A DNA stretch of 64,000 nucleotides from assembly GCF_004339085.1 (NCBI RefSeq), contig NZ_SMFX01000001.1, positions 1,682,242 to 1,746,241 on the forward strand, read 5' to 3'. The notes beneath the pieces were generated by a model. The model was not told the origin of the DNA. It worked only from the letters and a program-made list of their open reading frames with translations, and made no database searches. The DNA comes from Thiogranum longum. Lineage in GTDB: Bacteria; Pseudomonadota; Gammaproteobacteria; DSM-19610. Position numbers and translations under genes: made by a program. Shown here one piece after another: positions 16,874 to 28,644 of the stretch; positions within the stretch are counted from its first letter, which is position 1; each line of letters begins with the position of its first letter.

Positions 16874-17407
16874 ATGGATAAGCCGGATTCTGAAGATGTC
16901 AAACTGTTTCGGGACAGTGTCGGTGCGGTAAAACCGGTCAACCACGACCGGGTCGTTCCGCACCGTCGCCCGGTATCGCCCCGCCCGGTGTTTCGGGAAC
17001 GTGATGAGACCGAGGTTTTACGCGACATGTTGTCCGATCTGTTCGATCCGGCCGATATGGAAACCGGTGATGAACTGCTCTATATCCGCCCCGGTCTGCA
17101 GCAGCGGACTATCCGCCAACTGCGCCGCGGCAAGTTGTCGGTCGATGCCGAGCTGGATTTACACGGCATGACGGTCCCGGTCGCCCGCAGTGCAGTCGCG
17201 GGGTTCCTGCGTGAGTGCCAGCGCCGTCACGTCCAGTGCGCACGTATTATTCACGGCAAGGGGCTAGGGTCACGACACCGGGCACCGGTGCTGAAGCTCA
17301 AGATCGGCGGCTGGCTGCGGCAGCGCGATGAAGTACTGGCCTACTGTTCCGCGCGACACTGCGACGGCGGAACAGGGGCGCTTTACGTGCTGCTTAAACG
17401 CAAGTAG
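16874..17407 (+). CDS. Smr-domain protein
   Basis: A 177-residue protein with a C-terminal Smr domain (about residues 90-177). The family signature is complete: [15 protein letters not shown], then [11 protein letters not shown], then [13 protein letters not shown]. The N-terminal 80 residues are charged and probably form a helix-rich tail. Stand-alone Smr proteins of this type (YfcN/SmrB and SmrA group) are nucleases; E. coli SmrB cleaves mRNA at collided ribosomes. Which paralogue this is cannot be told with certainty. It is the only plus-strand gene in a long minus-strand block, divergent from surE and convergent with yggS 12 bases away. Confidence 0.9.
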   Translation: MDKPDSEDVKLFRDSVGAVKPVNHDRVVPHRRPVSPRPVFRERDETEVLRDMLSDLFDPADMETGDELLYIRPGLQQRTIRQLRRGKLSVDAELDLHGMTVPVARSAVAGFLRECQRRHVQCARIIHGKGLGSRHRAPVLKLKIGGWLRQRDEVLAYCSARHCDGGTGALYVLLKRK

Positions 17408-17419
17408 ACGATTGAGACG

Positions 17420-18121
17420 TCAGGTATGCCAGGCGTTTCGTGCACCGAACAGGGCACTTCCTACTCTGACCATGGTTGCGCCTTCTTCAATAGCCAGAAG
17501 ATAGTCGCCACTCATACCCATGGATAATTCGGAAAATGCTTCACCGTAGAGCATACGACAGGATTCAAGTAATTCGCGCAGGCGAGCGAAACTTCGGCGC
17601 GTTTCGGATTCCGGAATTTCTCGGTAACCGATGGTCATCAGTCCGCGCAGGCGTATTCCCTGCAACCCCGCTTCAAGCACAGTCTCGATCAACGGAGCCA
17701 GTTCGTCTTCTGCAAGACCGTGCTTTGCCGGGTCACCGCTGACATTGACCTGCAAGAGCAGGTTGACGCACTGTCCGGCCTCACAGGCGGACTGTGAAAT
17801 ACGCCGTGCGAGCTTTGCACTGTCAATTGTATGCACCCAATTAAAATTGCCACCGATGTGCCGGGTTTTGTTGGATTGAAGGTGCCCGATAAAATGCCAT
17901 TCGACCGGTGGATTGTTGAGCCGCTCGATCTTGGCGAGTGCTTCCTGCACCTGGTTTTCGCCGAAGTCTTTCTGGCCACAGGCGATCAGTGCTTCAATGG
18001 CCTCAGGCGGTTGCTGTTTTGATACGGCGATGAGCCGCACTTCATCGGCGCTGCGGCCTGCCCGCTCTGCGGTCTCGGCAATACGCTGCCTGACCACGGC
18101 TATCGCGTCACACAGATTCAT
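17420..18121 (-). CDS. yggS: PLP homeostasis protein YggS
   Basis: A 233-residue COG0325/PROSC family protein that binds pyridoxal phosphate without enzymatic activity and keeps vitamin B6 and amino-acid pools balanced. The PLP lysine lies in [14 protein letters not shown], followed by [47 protein letters not shown] and the phosphate-binding [27 protein letters not shown]. Its ATG overlaps the end of truD by 14 bases, so it is translated from the truD transcript. The family is more often found beside pilT or proC, so this position is less usual. Length and motifs are full. Confidence 0.95.
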   Translation of the reverse strand: MNLCDAIAVVRQRIAETAERAGRSADEVRLIAVSKQQPPEAIEALIACGQKDFGENQVQEALAKIERLNNPPVEWHFIGHLQSNKTRHIGGNFNWVHTIDSAKLARRISQSACEAGQCVNLLLQVNVSGDPAKHGLAEDELAPLIETVLEAGLQGIRLRGLMTIGYREIPESETRRSFARLRELLESCRMLYGEAFSELSMGMSGDYLLAIEEGATMVRVGSALFGARNAWHT

Positions 18122-19196
18122 CCGCCGTCTTTACCTCGTGGCCCACAGCACCCTCTCGGGCGTTGTACGCCTTCACCTCGAAGACTTCGTATAGCAGGCT
18201 TGTGGCATAGCTGCCTGCGGGCAGGCTGAAGGATAATAGCCATTGCTGTTCTGCATCCTGTACACCGGACAGCTCGCCCGGCATCACACGCAGTGCGCGG
18301 CGTGCGTGTTTCATGCGAAACGCATCAAGGCCGACGATCCAGTCACGGTACGGCGACAGCACCTTGTGTTCAAGCATGGCAGCCTCACCGCTTACCATCA
18401 CATCACCGCTCCCGCACAAGGGTCCGGTAGGATGAATCTCACCGGCACAACAGCGTGCTTCGATATCGGTATCTGTATCATCCGGTGTGAACACGGCGGA
18501 CTTCCCTTCCAGCTGAAACGCATCTCCCTGCATTGGCCGGTTCCAGTTGCCTGCTTCTATTCGCGCGGCGAGTACCTGGTTGAACAGTGCCGAGCGAACC
18601 GAAGACAACCAGATGCTGCGTTTATTGCGGGAAACACGCGCCTTTGGCCTGGCAAGCAAACGCGCTGCCTGGACAAGGTTGTCACCCTCATGGCCGAAAC
18701 GTTGCGCGCCAAAACTGTTGGGTATTCCCTGCCTCAATTGGGCAAGACGTGTTTCGATCGCCCCGGCATCAGCATCGACATCGCGAACACGAATCCGGAA
18801 ACGATTGCCACGCAACGCACCGGTCTTCAGTTTACGGCTGTGACGCCTGGCCTCCAGTACCTGAAAGTCTTCATTGTCGATGGCTTGCCAGTCCGGGTCT
18901 GCGCGGCCCGGGAGCTGTACTGAAAACCATTGCTCGGTAACGGCGTAGCGGTCTTTCATCCCGGCGTAACTGACATTTTTTTGTGACACACCGGCAAAGT
19001 CCGCCAGCTGTTTGGCCACCCATGCAGTATTGGTATTGCGTTTGAGAATGCGAAGCCAGCAATGCTCGCCGTCGCCATCCGGCGTGACCAGTGGTATTTC
19101 TGTCACCTGGAAATCTTCAGGCAGCGTACGGATGGTGCCCGACCCCACCGCGCCGCCACAAGCCCGCGGCAGTATCAGCGGTATCGACTCATTCAT
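18108..19196 (-). CDS. truD: tRNA pseudouridine(13) synthase TruD
   Basis: Makes pseudouridine at position 13 of tRNA(Glu). The 362-residue protein shows [17 protein letters not shown] near the N-terminus, the catalytic aspartate motif [18 protein letters not shown], the insertion-domain region [18 protein letters not shown] and the second TruD signature [16 protein letters not shown]. Its start overlaps ispF by eight bases and its end overlaps yggS. The ispD-ispF-truD order is as in E. coli. Slightly longer than E. coli TruD (349), with the difference in the C-terminus. Confidence 0.96.
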   Translation of the reverse strand: MNESIPLILPRACGGAVGSGTIRTLPEDFQVTEIPLVTPDGDGEHCWLRILKRNTNTAWVAKQLADFAGVSQKNVSYAGMKDRYAVTEQWFSVQLPGRADPDWQAIDNEDFQVLEARRHSRKLKTGALRGNRFRIRVRDVDADAGAIETRLAQLRQGIPNSFGAQRFGHEGDNLVQAARLLARPKARVSRNKRSIWLSSVRSALFNQVLAARIEAGNWNRPMQGDAFQLEGKSAVFTPDDTDTDIEARCCAGEIHPTGPLCGSGDVMVSGEAAMLEHKVLSPYRDWIVGLDAFRMKHARRALRVMPGELSGVQDAEQQWLLSFSLPAGSYATSLLYEVFEVKAYNAREGAVGHEVKTADESV

Positions 19197-19659
19197 CCAG
19201 CAAAACCACGGCGAATACCGCTATGCCTTCCTTGCGGCCGGTAAAGCCAAGGTGTTCCGTGGTTGTGGCTTTGACATTGATACGAGTGGCATCAACATGC
19301 AGGTCATCGGCGATGTTGTCACGCATGGTATCGACATAAGGCGCAAGTTTCGGTGCCTGCGCAACCAGCGTGAGATCCGCATTGCTGACACCCAGGCCAC
19401 GCTCATCCAGCTGTGTGACAACACGACGTAACAGTTCGCGACTGTCGATATCCAGGAATGCTGCATCACTGTCCGGGAAGTGACGACCGATGTCGCCCAG
19501 ACCGGCGGCGCCCAGCAACGCATCACACAACGCATGCAGCAGCACATCACCGTCCGAGTGCGCTTTCAAGCCGTGTGAGTGCGGAATTTCAACACCACCC
19601 AGCACCAGGCGACCGCCTGCCTCAAAGGCATGGACATCAATGCCCTGACCGATTTTCAT
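19189..19659 (-). CDS. ispF: 2-C-methyl-D-erythritol 2,4-cyclodiphosphate synthase
   Basis: Fifth step of the MEP isoprenoid pathway, releasing CMP. The 156-residue protein has [10 protein letters not shown] (metal-binding Asp and His), [31 protein letters not shown] with the conserved [15 protein letters not shown], and [18 protein letters not shown] at the end, which is the full family pattern and length. The start overlaps the end of ispD by ATGA, consistent with an ispDF transcript; the enzymes act two steps apart (IspE lies elsewhere). Confidence 0.98.
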   Translation of the reverse strand: MKIGQGIDVHAFEAGGRLVLGGVEIPHSHGLKAHSDGDVLLHALCDALLGAAGLGDIGRHFPDSDAAFLDIDSRELLRRVVTQLDERGLGVSNADLTLVAQAPKLAPYVDTMRDNIADDLHVDATRINVKATTTEHLGFTGRKEGIAVFAVVLLDE

Positions 19660-20366
19660 AAGCGCCCCTGTTGTCGCAAGTACATTTCCGCCAGGGGCAG
19701 ATCTTCCGGACGGGTGATTTTAAGATTATCGGCGTGCCCTTCCACCATCAACGGGTGTTCACCGGCGTGCTCCATCGCTGAAGCTTCATCAGTCACTTCA
19801 AAGCCATCGCGCAAGGCAGCTTCCAGTACCTCCCGAAGACGCGCAAGGCGGAACATTTGTGGCGTTTGCGCATGCCAGAGATTGTCCCTGGCCACAGTGG
19901 ACTGAATCACATGATCTGCATCAGTGCGTTTTATCGTATCCTGCACCGGTACGCCAAGCAGACCACCGACCGGGTGTCCGGACAGCGTTTCGATCAACTT
20001 GTGCAGATCGGATGTGCGTACGCAGGGACGGGCGGCATCGTGAACCAGTACCCAGTCATCCCCTGACGCCTTGTTGCCATCCAGTGCCTTTAGACCGTTC
20101 AGCACAGAATGGCAGCGCTCCTCACCGCCGGCTGCACGCAACAGTCCGTGATTGCTGTAACGCAATGCAATGGCATCCACATCAGGGTCATCCTGGCTGA
20201 CAAGCACCAGACCGGCAAGCGAAGGGATGGCGCACAGCGCATCAAGGCTGTGTTCAAGTACCGTCTGCGGCCCCAGGCCGAGTAACTGCTTGGGCGTTCT
20301 GGCGCCCATGCGACGACCACTGCCAGCCGCCGGGACTACGGCCCAGTAGGCAACTGATTCATTCAT
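19656..20366 (-). CDS. ispD: 2-C-methyl-D-erythritol 4-phosphate cytidylyltransferase
   Basis: Third MEP pathway enzyme; couples CTP with methylerythritol phosphate. The ATG at 20366 gives 236 residues starting [21 protein letters not shown], where the nucleotide-binding [10 protein letters not shown] and PKQLLGLG are complete. Later motifs are [21 protein letters not shown] and [16 protein letters not shown] longer open frame upstream is not supported, because the extra residues would lie in ftsB. The start overlaps the ftsB stop by eight bases, as in many gammaproteobacteria where ftsB-ispD-ispF are co-transcribed. Confidence 0.97.
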   Translation of the reverse strand: MNESVAYWAVVPAAGSGRRMGARTPKQLLGLGPQTVLEHSLDALCAIPSLAGLVLVSQDDPDVDAIALRYSNHGLLRAAGGEERCHSVLNGLKALDGNKASGDDWVLVHDAARPCVRTSDLHKLIETLSGHPVGGLLGVPVQDTIKRTDADHVIQSTVARDNLWHAQTPQMFRLARLREVLEAALRDGFEVTDEASAMEHAGEHPLMVEGHADNLKITRPEDLPLAEMYLRQQGRL

Positions 20367-20649
20367 CGCCCACTTCCGGCTCCTCGATGATCTGGTAGAA
20401 AGTCTCATCGTCGCGGGTCATGCCCAGTTCTTCTCGCGCACGTTCCTCAATAGCGTCCAGGCCCTGCTTGAGGTCCTGAACCTCGGCCTCCAGTGCCTGG
20501 TTACGTTCGTGCAGCTCGCGGTTCTCGGCCTTTTGCGCCTCAACCTGCTGATACAGCCCCCAGACTTCTGCCAGGCTGCCATCCCCCACCCAAAGGCGGT
20601 ACTGCAACAGCACCAGCAAAATTACCAGCAGCCAGATCAGCCAACGCAT
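20359..20649 (-). CDS. ftsB: Cell division protein FtsB
   Basis: Small bitopic divisome protein that works with FtsL and FtsQ. The 96 residues comprise one N-terminal membrane helix (WLIWLLVILLVLLQYRLWVG) and a periplasmic coiled coil (VEAQKAENRELHERNQALEAE), followed by the conserved AREELGMTRDDETFYQIIE, which matches E. coli FtsB. It sits 21 bases after eno and overlaps ispD. The small size and position upstream of ispD are typical. Confidence 0.95.
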   Translation of the reverse strand: MRWLIWLLVILLVLLQYRLWVGDGSLAEVWGLYQQVEAQKAENRELHERNQALEAEVQDLKQGLDAIEERAREELGMTRDDETFYQIIEEPEVGDE

Positions 20650-20670
20650 ATCGGGCCGCGCAAGGCGCTA

Positions 20671-21978
<1,308 letters not shown>

Positions 21979-22020
21979 TTATATAAAATATTTAATGCGC
22001 TTCCTGACATGCCGTCACCC

Positions 22021-22106
22021 CCCGTCATTGCGAGCGCAGCGCGGCAATCTCTTCGACCTGGTGCCAGACTGGAGAAGATTGCCACGCTGCGCTCGCAATG
22101 ACAGGG
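22021..22106. repeat. Inverted repeat of the GTCATTGCGAGCG family
   Basis: Two arms face each other between kdsA and eno. The left arm carries CGTCATTGCGAGCGCAGCGC and continues GGCAATCT; the right arm, read on the opposite strand, is the same except for two bases. About 25 bases separate them. A single further copy of the arm lies at 58932-58962. This type of REP-like repeat is dispersed in many proteobacterial genomes and could form a stem in the kdsA-eno transcript. Confidence 0.75.
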
Positions 22107-22110
22107 CGGG

Positions 22111-22947
22111 CTACAGTAACTCCGTCTCGGCAAACGGCCGCGATTTTACCGTGTCATCGAGTATCTTCAATGTTTCAAGCAAATCCTTCATTTGCCCCAG
22201 TGGCCAGGCATTCGGTCCGTCACTCAGCGCCTTTGAGGGATCCGGGTGTGTTTCCATGAATACACCCGATACACCGGCCGCCATGGCGGCACGCGCCAGT
22301 ACCGGCACAAACTCGCGCTGCCCGCCGGATACATTGCCCTGTCCGCCTGGTAACTGCACAGAGTGTGTAGCGTCGAACACTACCGGTGCACCGGTATTGC
22401 GCATCACGGCCAGTGAACGCATATCCGATACCAGGTTGTTGTATCCAAAGGACACGCCACGCTCACACACCATGATTTGCTCATTGCCGACGGCGCGTGC
22501 CTTGTCGACCACGTTTTTCATGTCCCAGGGCGCGAGGAACTGACCCTTCTTGATATTGACCGGTTTGCCGGTGCGCGCCACATTCTGGATGAAGTTGGTC
22601 TGGCGACACAGGAACGCCGGTGTCTGCAGTACATCCACCACACTGGCGACTTCATCCAGCGGCGTATCTTCGTGTACATCGGTCAACACCGGCACGCCGA
22701 TTTCATCCTTGACCTTCTGCAGGATACGCAACCCTTCCTCGATGCCGGGGCCGCGGAAACTGTCAGCTGAAGAACGGTTGGCCTTGTCATAGGAAGACTT
22801 GTAAATAAAGGGTATGCCCAGTTCGGCGGTGATCTTCTTCAGCTCGGCGGAAGTGGACAGGGCCAGCTCCTCGCTTTCGATCACGCAGGGGCCTGCGATA
22901 AGAAAAAAGGGGGCGTTCAGCCCCACTTCAAATCCACATAAATTCAT
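22111..22947 (-). CDS. kdsA: 3-deoxy-D-manno-octulosonate 8-phosphate synthase
   Basis: Condenses arabinose 5-phosphate with phosphoenolpyruvate to make KDO 8-phosphate for lipopolysaccharide. The 278-residue protein shows [91 protein letters not shown], and [12 protein letters not shown], covering the family from end to end. It ends FAETELL. It lies between pyrG and eno, which is the usual position in this group. Confidence 0.98.
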   Translation of the reverse strand: MNLCGFEVGLNAPFFLIAGPCVIESEELALSTSAELKKITAELGIPFIYKSSYDKANRSSADSFRGPGIEEGLRILQKVKDEIGVPVLTDVHEDTPLDEVASVVDVLQTPAFLCRQTNFIQNVARTGKPVNIKKGQFLAPWDMKNVVDKARAVGNEQIMVCERGVSFGYNNLVSDMRSLAVMRNTGAPVVFDATHSVQLPGGQGNVSGGQREFVPVLARAAMAAGVSGVFMETHPDPSKALSDGPNAWPLGQMKDLLETLKILDDTVKSRPFAETELL

Positions 22948-22975
22948 TGATCAGAAACCTTGTCGTGGTTGAGTG

Positions 22976-24852
<1,877 letters not shown>

Positions 24853-25461
24853 ATGCCGCAGAGCACTGCATTCGAAAAAGCCGCCACACTCATCGATGCG
24901 GCCAATCGCGAAGATCCCAACCAGGAAACGGTGGATGGCAAACCCTGCCCGAAGGAACTCCTCTACTCGCAGCGCATGTCCGACATGCTGCAGCGCTACG
25001 CGCCCGATGCCGATGAGGCGATGCAACTTGCCGTCCGCGCCCAGCACATCGAGCGCTGGAAGTCGCCTCGCGACGCCTACCCGGCCGGCCGCAAGGGATA
25101 CCTGCACTGGCGCAAGGATCTGTATAAATTTCACGCCGAAACCGCTGCGGGATTACTGGCGCAGGCCGGCTGCAGTGAAGAAACGATCGATCGGGTCAGG
25201 CAGGCCGTGAGCAAACGTGGCCTCAAGTCCAATCCGGACACCCAGCTGCTTGAAGATGTTATCGGGCTGGTGTTCATCGAGCACTATATGGAAGATTTCG
25301 CCGCCCGGCACCCGGACTACGACGAGGCCAAATGGCTGGATATCATTCGCAAGACCTGGAAGAAAATGTCACCGCGGGCCAACGAATTTGCGTTATCGGG
25401 CAACATCCGGCTGCCGGAGCCGTTGATCCCGCTTATCCAGAAAGCCGTGTCCTCCCGTTAG
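24853..25461 (+). CDS. DUF4202 domain protein
   Basis: A 202-residue soluble protein of the DUF4202 family. The ATG at 24853 follows a clear GGAGAAG ribosome-binding site. Family-like sequence runs throughout: FEKAATLIDAANREDPN, KELLYSQRMSDMLQRYAPDA, AVRAQHIERWKSPRDAYP, GRKGYLHWRKDLYKFHAE, then LEDVIGLVFIEHYMEDFAARH. The spacing of His and Asp/Glu residues (AQHIERW, LHWRKDLYKFHAE, LEDVIGLVFIEHY) is reminiscent of an HD-type metal site, but this is inference. The molecular role is unknown. It is convergent with tilS, sharing the last four bases. Confidence 0.85.
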   Translation: MPQSTAFEKAATLIDAANREDPNQETVDGKPCPKELLYSQRMSDMLQRYAPDADEAMQLAVRAQHIERWKSPRDAYPAGRKGYLHWRKDLYKFHAETAAGLLAQAGCSEETIDRVRQAVSKRGLKSNPDTQLLEDVIGLVFIEHYMEDFAARHPDYDEAKWLDIIRKTWKKMSPRANEFALSGNIRLPEPLIPLIQKAVSSR

Positions 25462-26804
25462 TGCACTTCGTCATTGCGATGCCGTGACCAGTCCAGTGCA
25501 AAACCGGCCTGACCGGCCTGCGCCTGAAAGCCCTCACAAATGGCAATTCCGGGTACTGCAACCAGTGTTTCGCCAGAATACAGCAGCGGCAGGCGCTCAC
25601 GCTCCCAGCCCGGCACACTATGTTCCTGTAACAGGTTTTTCAGCGTCCGGTGGTGGCTCGCACCCGGCAGTAGCAGCGACTCACCTCCGCGCCGGAAGCG
25701 AACATCAACGCCTGAAGTTTCGTCCGGCAGATACAGGCCCTCTCCCGTCACCGGTTTTGCATACAGCACGCCGCTGGCCGTACCCAACTCCGGGTTGTTA
25801 CGCAGATCCCAGTGCATGCACTGCGACGTGTCCTGTGCCGGCAAGGCTTGCATAAGGTAAAGCTCCCCACGATAGCGACGTAATTCGGCACGGCCCCAAT
25901 GCACCACTGGCTGCGCGTCATCCCGGCTGTACAGCATTTCTTCGCGAATACGTTCCAGCACGGCTTGTGATGGCATGGCGAAGCCGCGCCGGTGAATCCA
26001 GTAACGCAACAGATTTCTCTGTCGCGCAGGCGCCAGCACCTTCACGCCGGACTGCAACAGCCGCTCGCCATCAGTACTGCAAGACGCAGATAAATCCACA
26101 CCGGCCAGCGCATCTGCCAGACCGGCCTGTTCAGACTGATGCGCTGCGGCCCGCGCCAGCACAGTGTGCAAGCCAGGCCAACGCTGCCGCAACTGCGGCA
26201 ACACCTCGTGGCGTAACAGGTTACGGTCGTAGCGCGTATCGGTGTTCGACGGGTCTTCGATCCAGTCCAGTTCACAGGTTTGCGCCAGGTCCAGAACGTC
26301 AGCGCGGCTCACATCCAGGAAGGGCCGCAGCAACAGGCCTTGTCCCAGCGACGTAACGGGTGGCATGGCTGACAAACCGCGCGGCCCTGCTCCGCGGAAC
26401 AGTTGCAACAACAGGGTTTCCGCCTGGTCGTCGCGATGCTGTGCGGTCAGCAACGCCGCACCTTCAGGCAACCAGTCCGCCAGTACGCGGTATCGGGCAT
26501 GCCGCGCTGCGGCTTCCGGACTTTCGCCAGGTGTGGCGACACCATCGGTTTGCAAGGCGTGAAACGGGATCTTCAGCTGATCGCAGACAGACTCGCAATG
26601 TGCCCGCCATTCACCTGATTGGGACTGGATGCCATGATCGACATGCACGGCCATAAGCGGCGCGCATAATTTTTCCCGTTGACCGGCCAGCAGGTGTAAC
26701 AAAACGTGGGAATCGACGCCGCCGCTGTATGCCACGATGTAACTCGTTGCATCCGGCAATGCCGGGATAACCGTATCAAAGGCGTTATTTTTCGAGGTAC
26801 TCAC
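25458..26804 (-). CDS. tilS: tRNA(Ile)-lysidine synthase
   Basis: ATP-dependent enzyme that converts C34 of tRNA(Ile2) to lysidine so that it reads AUA. The 448 residues begin with the PP-loop ATPase motif [16 protein letters not shown], followed by [26 protein letters not shown] and [21 protein letters not shown]. The central and C-terminal TilS domains follow, ending with [25 protein letters not shown]. The start is GTG at 26804, inside the last 20 bases of accA, so tilS is translated from the accA message. The ribosome-binding site is weak, so the start is less certain than the identity. Confidence 0.96.
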   Translation of the reverse strand: MSTSKNNAFDTVIPALPDATSYIVAYSGGVDSHVLLHLLAGQREKLCAPLMAVHVDHGIQSQSGEWRAHCESVCDQLKIPFHALQTDGVATPGESPEAAARHARYRVLADWLPEGAALLTAQHRDDQAETLLLQLFRGAGPRGLSAMPPVTSLGQGLLLRPFLDVSRADVLDLAQTCELDWIEDPSNTDTRYDRNLLRHEVLPQLRQRWPGLHTVLARAAAHQSEQAGLADALAGVDLSASCSTDGERLLQSGVKVLAPARQRNLLRYWIHRRGFAMPSQAVLERIREEMLYSRDDAQPVVHWGRAELRRYRGELYLMQALPAQDTSQCMHWDLRNNPELGTASGVLYAKPVTGEGLYLPDETSGVDVRFRRGGESLLLPGASHHRTLKNLLQEHSVPGWERERLPLLYSGETLVAVPGIAICEGFQAQAGQAGFALDWSRHRNDEVH

Positions 26805-27744
26805 CGTAAGACATCAGGCGCTGGTATCGCGCCGCTACCAGTTGATCTGGTGGCAAACGCTGAAGCTCTTCTATATTTTCTGCCAGCCGCGCACGGATGG
26901 TTTCCGCCATGGCATCCGGATCACGGTGGGCACCACCCAGTGGCTCGTCAATGACTTCATCGATGAGATTCAGTTCTTTCAGGCGACCGGATGTGACACC
27001 CATTGCCTCGGCTGCATCGGAAGCCTTTTCAGCGCTCTTCCATAAAATAGACGCGCACCCTTCCGGAGAAATGACTGAATAGATGCTGTATTGCAACATC
27101 AGCATGCGGTCGCCAACACCAATCGCCAGCGCACCACCGGAACCGCCTTCACCGATAACCGTGCAAATGATCGGCGTCTTGAGATCGGCCATTACATACA
27201 GGTTGCGTGCAATGGCTTCACTCTGACCGCGCTCCTCGGCACCAATGCCCGGGTAGGCACCGGGCGTGTCAATAAGCGTCAGCACAGGCATCTTGAAACG
27301 CTCTGCCATTTCCATCAGGCGCTTTGCCTTGCGGTAACCTTCAGGGCGTGGCATGCCGAAGTTGCGACGGATCTTCTCGTTGGTGTCACGGCCCTTCTGG
27401 TGGCCAATCACCATCACTGGCATGCCGTTTAGCCGTGCCACGCCACCGACAATCACCTTGTCATCGGCATAGGCGCGGTCACCGTGCAACTCTTCGAAAT
27501 CGGTAAAGATGCGCTGAATGTAATCCAGCGTGTAGGGGCGCTGCGGGTGACGCGCCAATTGCGAGACCTGCCAGGCATTGAGGTCCTTGAAAATGGATTC
27601 CGTCAACGAGCGGCTCTTTTCCTGCAAGCGGCTGATTTCCTCGTTGATATTGACCTCGGCGTCATCGCCGACATAGCGCAACTCTTCGATTTTCGCTTCA
27701 AGTTCGGCGATAGGCTGTTCAAAATCAAGGAAATTCATATTCAT
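26785..27744 (-). CDS. accA: Acetyl-CoA carboxylase carboxyltransferase subunit alpha
   Basis: One half of the carboxyltransferase that makes malonyl-CoA, the committed step of fatty acid synthesis; works with AccD, BirA-biotinylated AccB and AccC. The 319-residue protein shows [18 protein letters not shown] at the start, [84 protein letters not shown] and [11 protein letters not shown], all standard. Two ATG codons six bases apart could start it (27744, 27738); neither has a strong ribosome-binding site. It lies after dnaE, as in E. coli, with a PilZ gene between. Confidence 0.98.
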   Translation of the reverse strand: MNMNFLDFEQPIAELEAKIEELRYVGDDAEVNINEEISRLQEKSRSLTESIFKDLNAWQVSQLARHPQRPYTLDYIQRIFTDFEELHGDRAYADDKVIVGGVARLNGMPVMVIGHQKGRDTNEKIRRNFGMPRPEGYRKAKRLMEMAERFKMPVLTLIDTPGAYPGIGAEERGQSEAIARNLYVMADLKTPIICTVIGEGGSGGALAIGVGDRMLMLQYSIYSVISPEGCASILWKSAEKASDAAEAMGVTSGRLKELNLIDEVIDEPLGGAHRDPDAMAETIRARLAENIEELQRLPPDQLVAARYQRLMSYGEYLEK

Positions 27745-27834
27745 GGGAGTTGCGCTTCATCCATCTGCAGGCAGTGGGGCGGATTCTACTGAAAATAGCC
27801 GGAAGGTGCATCCATGACGGCCGGGTAACCCGTA

Positions 27835-27858
27835 AATCTGCGTATACCTGCGCAGATT
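27835..27858. terminator. Hairpin after the PilZ gene
   Basis: AATCTGCG and CGCAGATT pair across an eight-base loop in the gap between the PilZ gene and accA. There is no T-run after the stem on either strand, so this is a weak candidate for a terminator or an mRNA-stabilising stem; accA transcription may pass through it. Confidence 0.3.
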
Positions 27859-27902
27859 GGTGCGTTCCCGGCAAGAACCGGAAGCCGTCGAGCCGGTTAA
27901 CG

Positions 27903-28169
27903 CTAGTCCTCGTAAAACTGCAGGGCGATCCCATCGGGTTCGAGACGAACAATTACAGCCTTGACCAGGGGTGCCTCTCCCGCCATGTCCATGGCCTGCA
28001 AAGTGAACTCGGTACCCACCGGGTAGTTGACCTTGTCACCCGTCAGCAGATAGACGCCACCCCCGGATATGTCTCGTGTCCTGACGCTGATCGACCCCAT
28101 TTCGGAATGCATCAACTTCACTTCTGAATCAAGTTCGGTACGTACGAAGCGGCGCTTGTCATTGTCCAC
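27903..28169 (-). CDS. PilZ-domain protein
   Basis: An 88-residue single PilZ domain, which as a family binds cyclic di-GMP. The first signature arginines are in KRRFVRTEL and the second in RTRDISGGGVYLLTG (the DxSxxG motif), followed by a beta barrel ending VRLEPDGIALQFYED. I chose the GTG at 28169 because GGGGGAAG lies just upstream and the domain starts right there. The frame stays open far upstream, but it would run through a repeat element and has no family similarity. It sits between dnaE and accA. The likely role is a small cyclic di-GMP receptor; its target is unknown. Confidence 0.85.
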   Translation of the reverse strand: MDNDKRRFVRTELDSEVKLMHSEMGSISVRTRDISGGGVYLLTGDKVNYPVGTEFTLQAMDMAGEAPLVKAVIVRLEPDGIALQFYED

Positions 28170-28380
28170 AACTTCCCCCTTCTTTATGCTGATTAAATTT
28201 TTGCCGCTCAGTTTAACGTAATGGGGGCTTGCTTTATACATCACCCTCATTTGATTCTTGATGGCTGGTTTGCAGGGAAAATCAGATTGCGTGGAAACCG
28301 GGTGGAGGGCATTGGCTTGTCGGGCAGGCGTCTTACAACCCTTAACAAAACCGGTCATTGATAGATTTGCACAGAACAAG

Positions 28381-28576
28381 TCCCGGGCGGGGTGGTTTTT
28401 CGCCGGCGTCGGTGCAGCCGAGCATCGCAGACATTTTGCGATCAAGCGAGCGACTGTCTGAGCGGTTTGCGCGTCAGCGCAGACCGTGAGTTTCGCGAGC
28501 GCGCAACATGTCGAGAAGCGCAGGGGACCCGCGTAGCGGGCAAACCGTTGCCGGCGAAAAACCACCCCGCCCGGGA
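28381..28576. repeat. MITE-like element with 27-bp perfect inverted ends
   Basis: The left end (28381-28407) begins TCCCGGGCGGGGTGGTTTTT and continues CGCCGGC; the right end (28550-28576) is its exact reverse complement. Between them lie several smaller hairpins: ATCGCA/TGCGAT near 28423-28441, CGGTTTGCGC/GCGCAGACCG near 28460-28485, and CCCGC/GCGGG near 28529-28541. No transposase gene is present. No clear target-site duplication flanks the ends. The layout fits a small non-autonomous mobile element or a large structured RNA/DNA repeat. Confidence 0.7.
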
Positions 28577-28603
28577 CGATTGAAACTACCCAGACTCTGG
28601 AAC

Positions 28604-28633
28604 ATGGATTCCGGCCTGCGCCGGAATGACGGG
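28604..28633. repeat. REP-like arm (GCCGGCCTGCGCCGG family), single
   Basis: The arm starts ATGGATTCCGGCCTGCGCCG and ends GAATGACGGG, so that CCGGC..GCCGG forms a short stem. It closely matches the right arm of the repeat pair at 57277-57346. It lies just after the dnaE stop, on the downstream side, where REP arms often sit. Confidence 0.65.
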
Positions 28634-28644
28634 AGTGTTGAGTG

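Larger units (their letters stand above)
28170..28644. other. 475-base non-coding stretch with structured repeats
   Basis: No gene is supported here. The stretch holds the upstream region of the PilZ gene, then a 196-base element bounded by a 27-base perfect inverted repeat (28381-28576), then a single REP-type arm (28604-28633) before the dnaE stop. Open frames through it are rich in Arg, Cys and Pro and are read from the repeats, not from protein-like sequence. Confidence 0.7.

Noticed and set aside
28170-28565. N-terminal extension of the PilZ gene and frames inside the repeat element
   Set aside because: The extension passes through one arm of a 27-base inverted repeat and adds about 130 residues without similarity; GTG at 28169 has a good ribosome-binding site and fits the domain.
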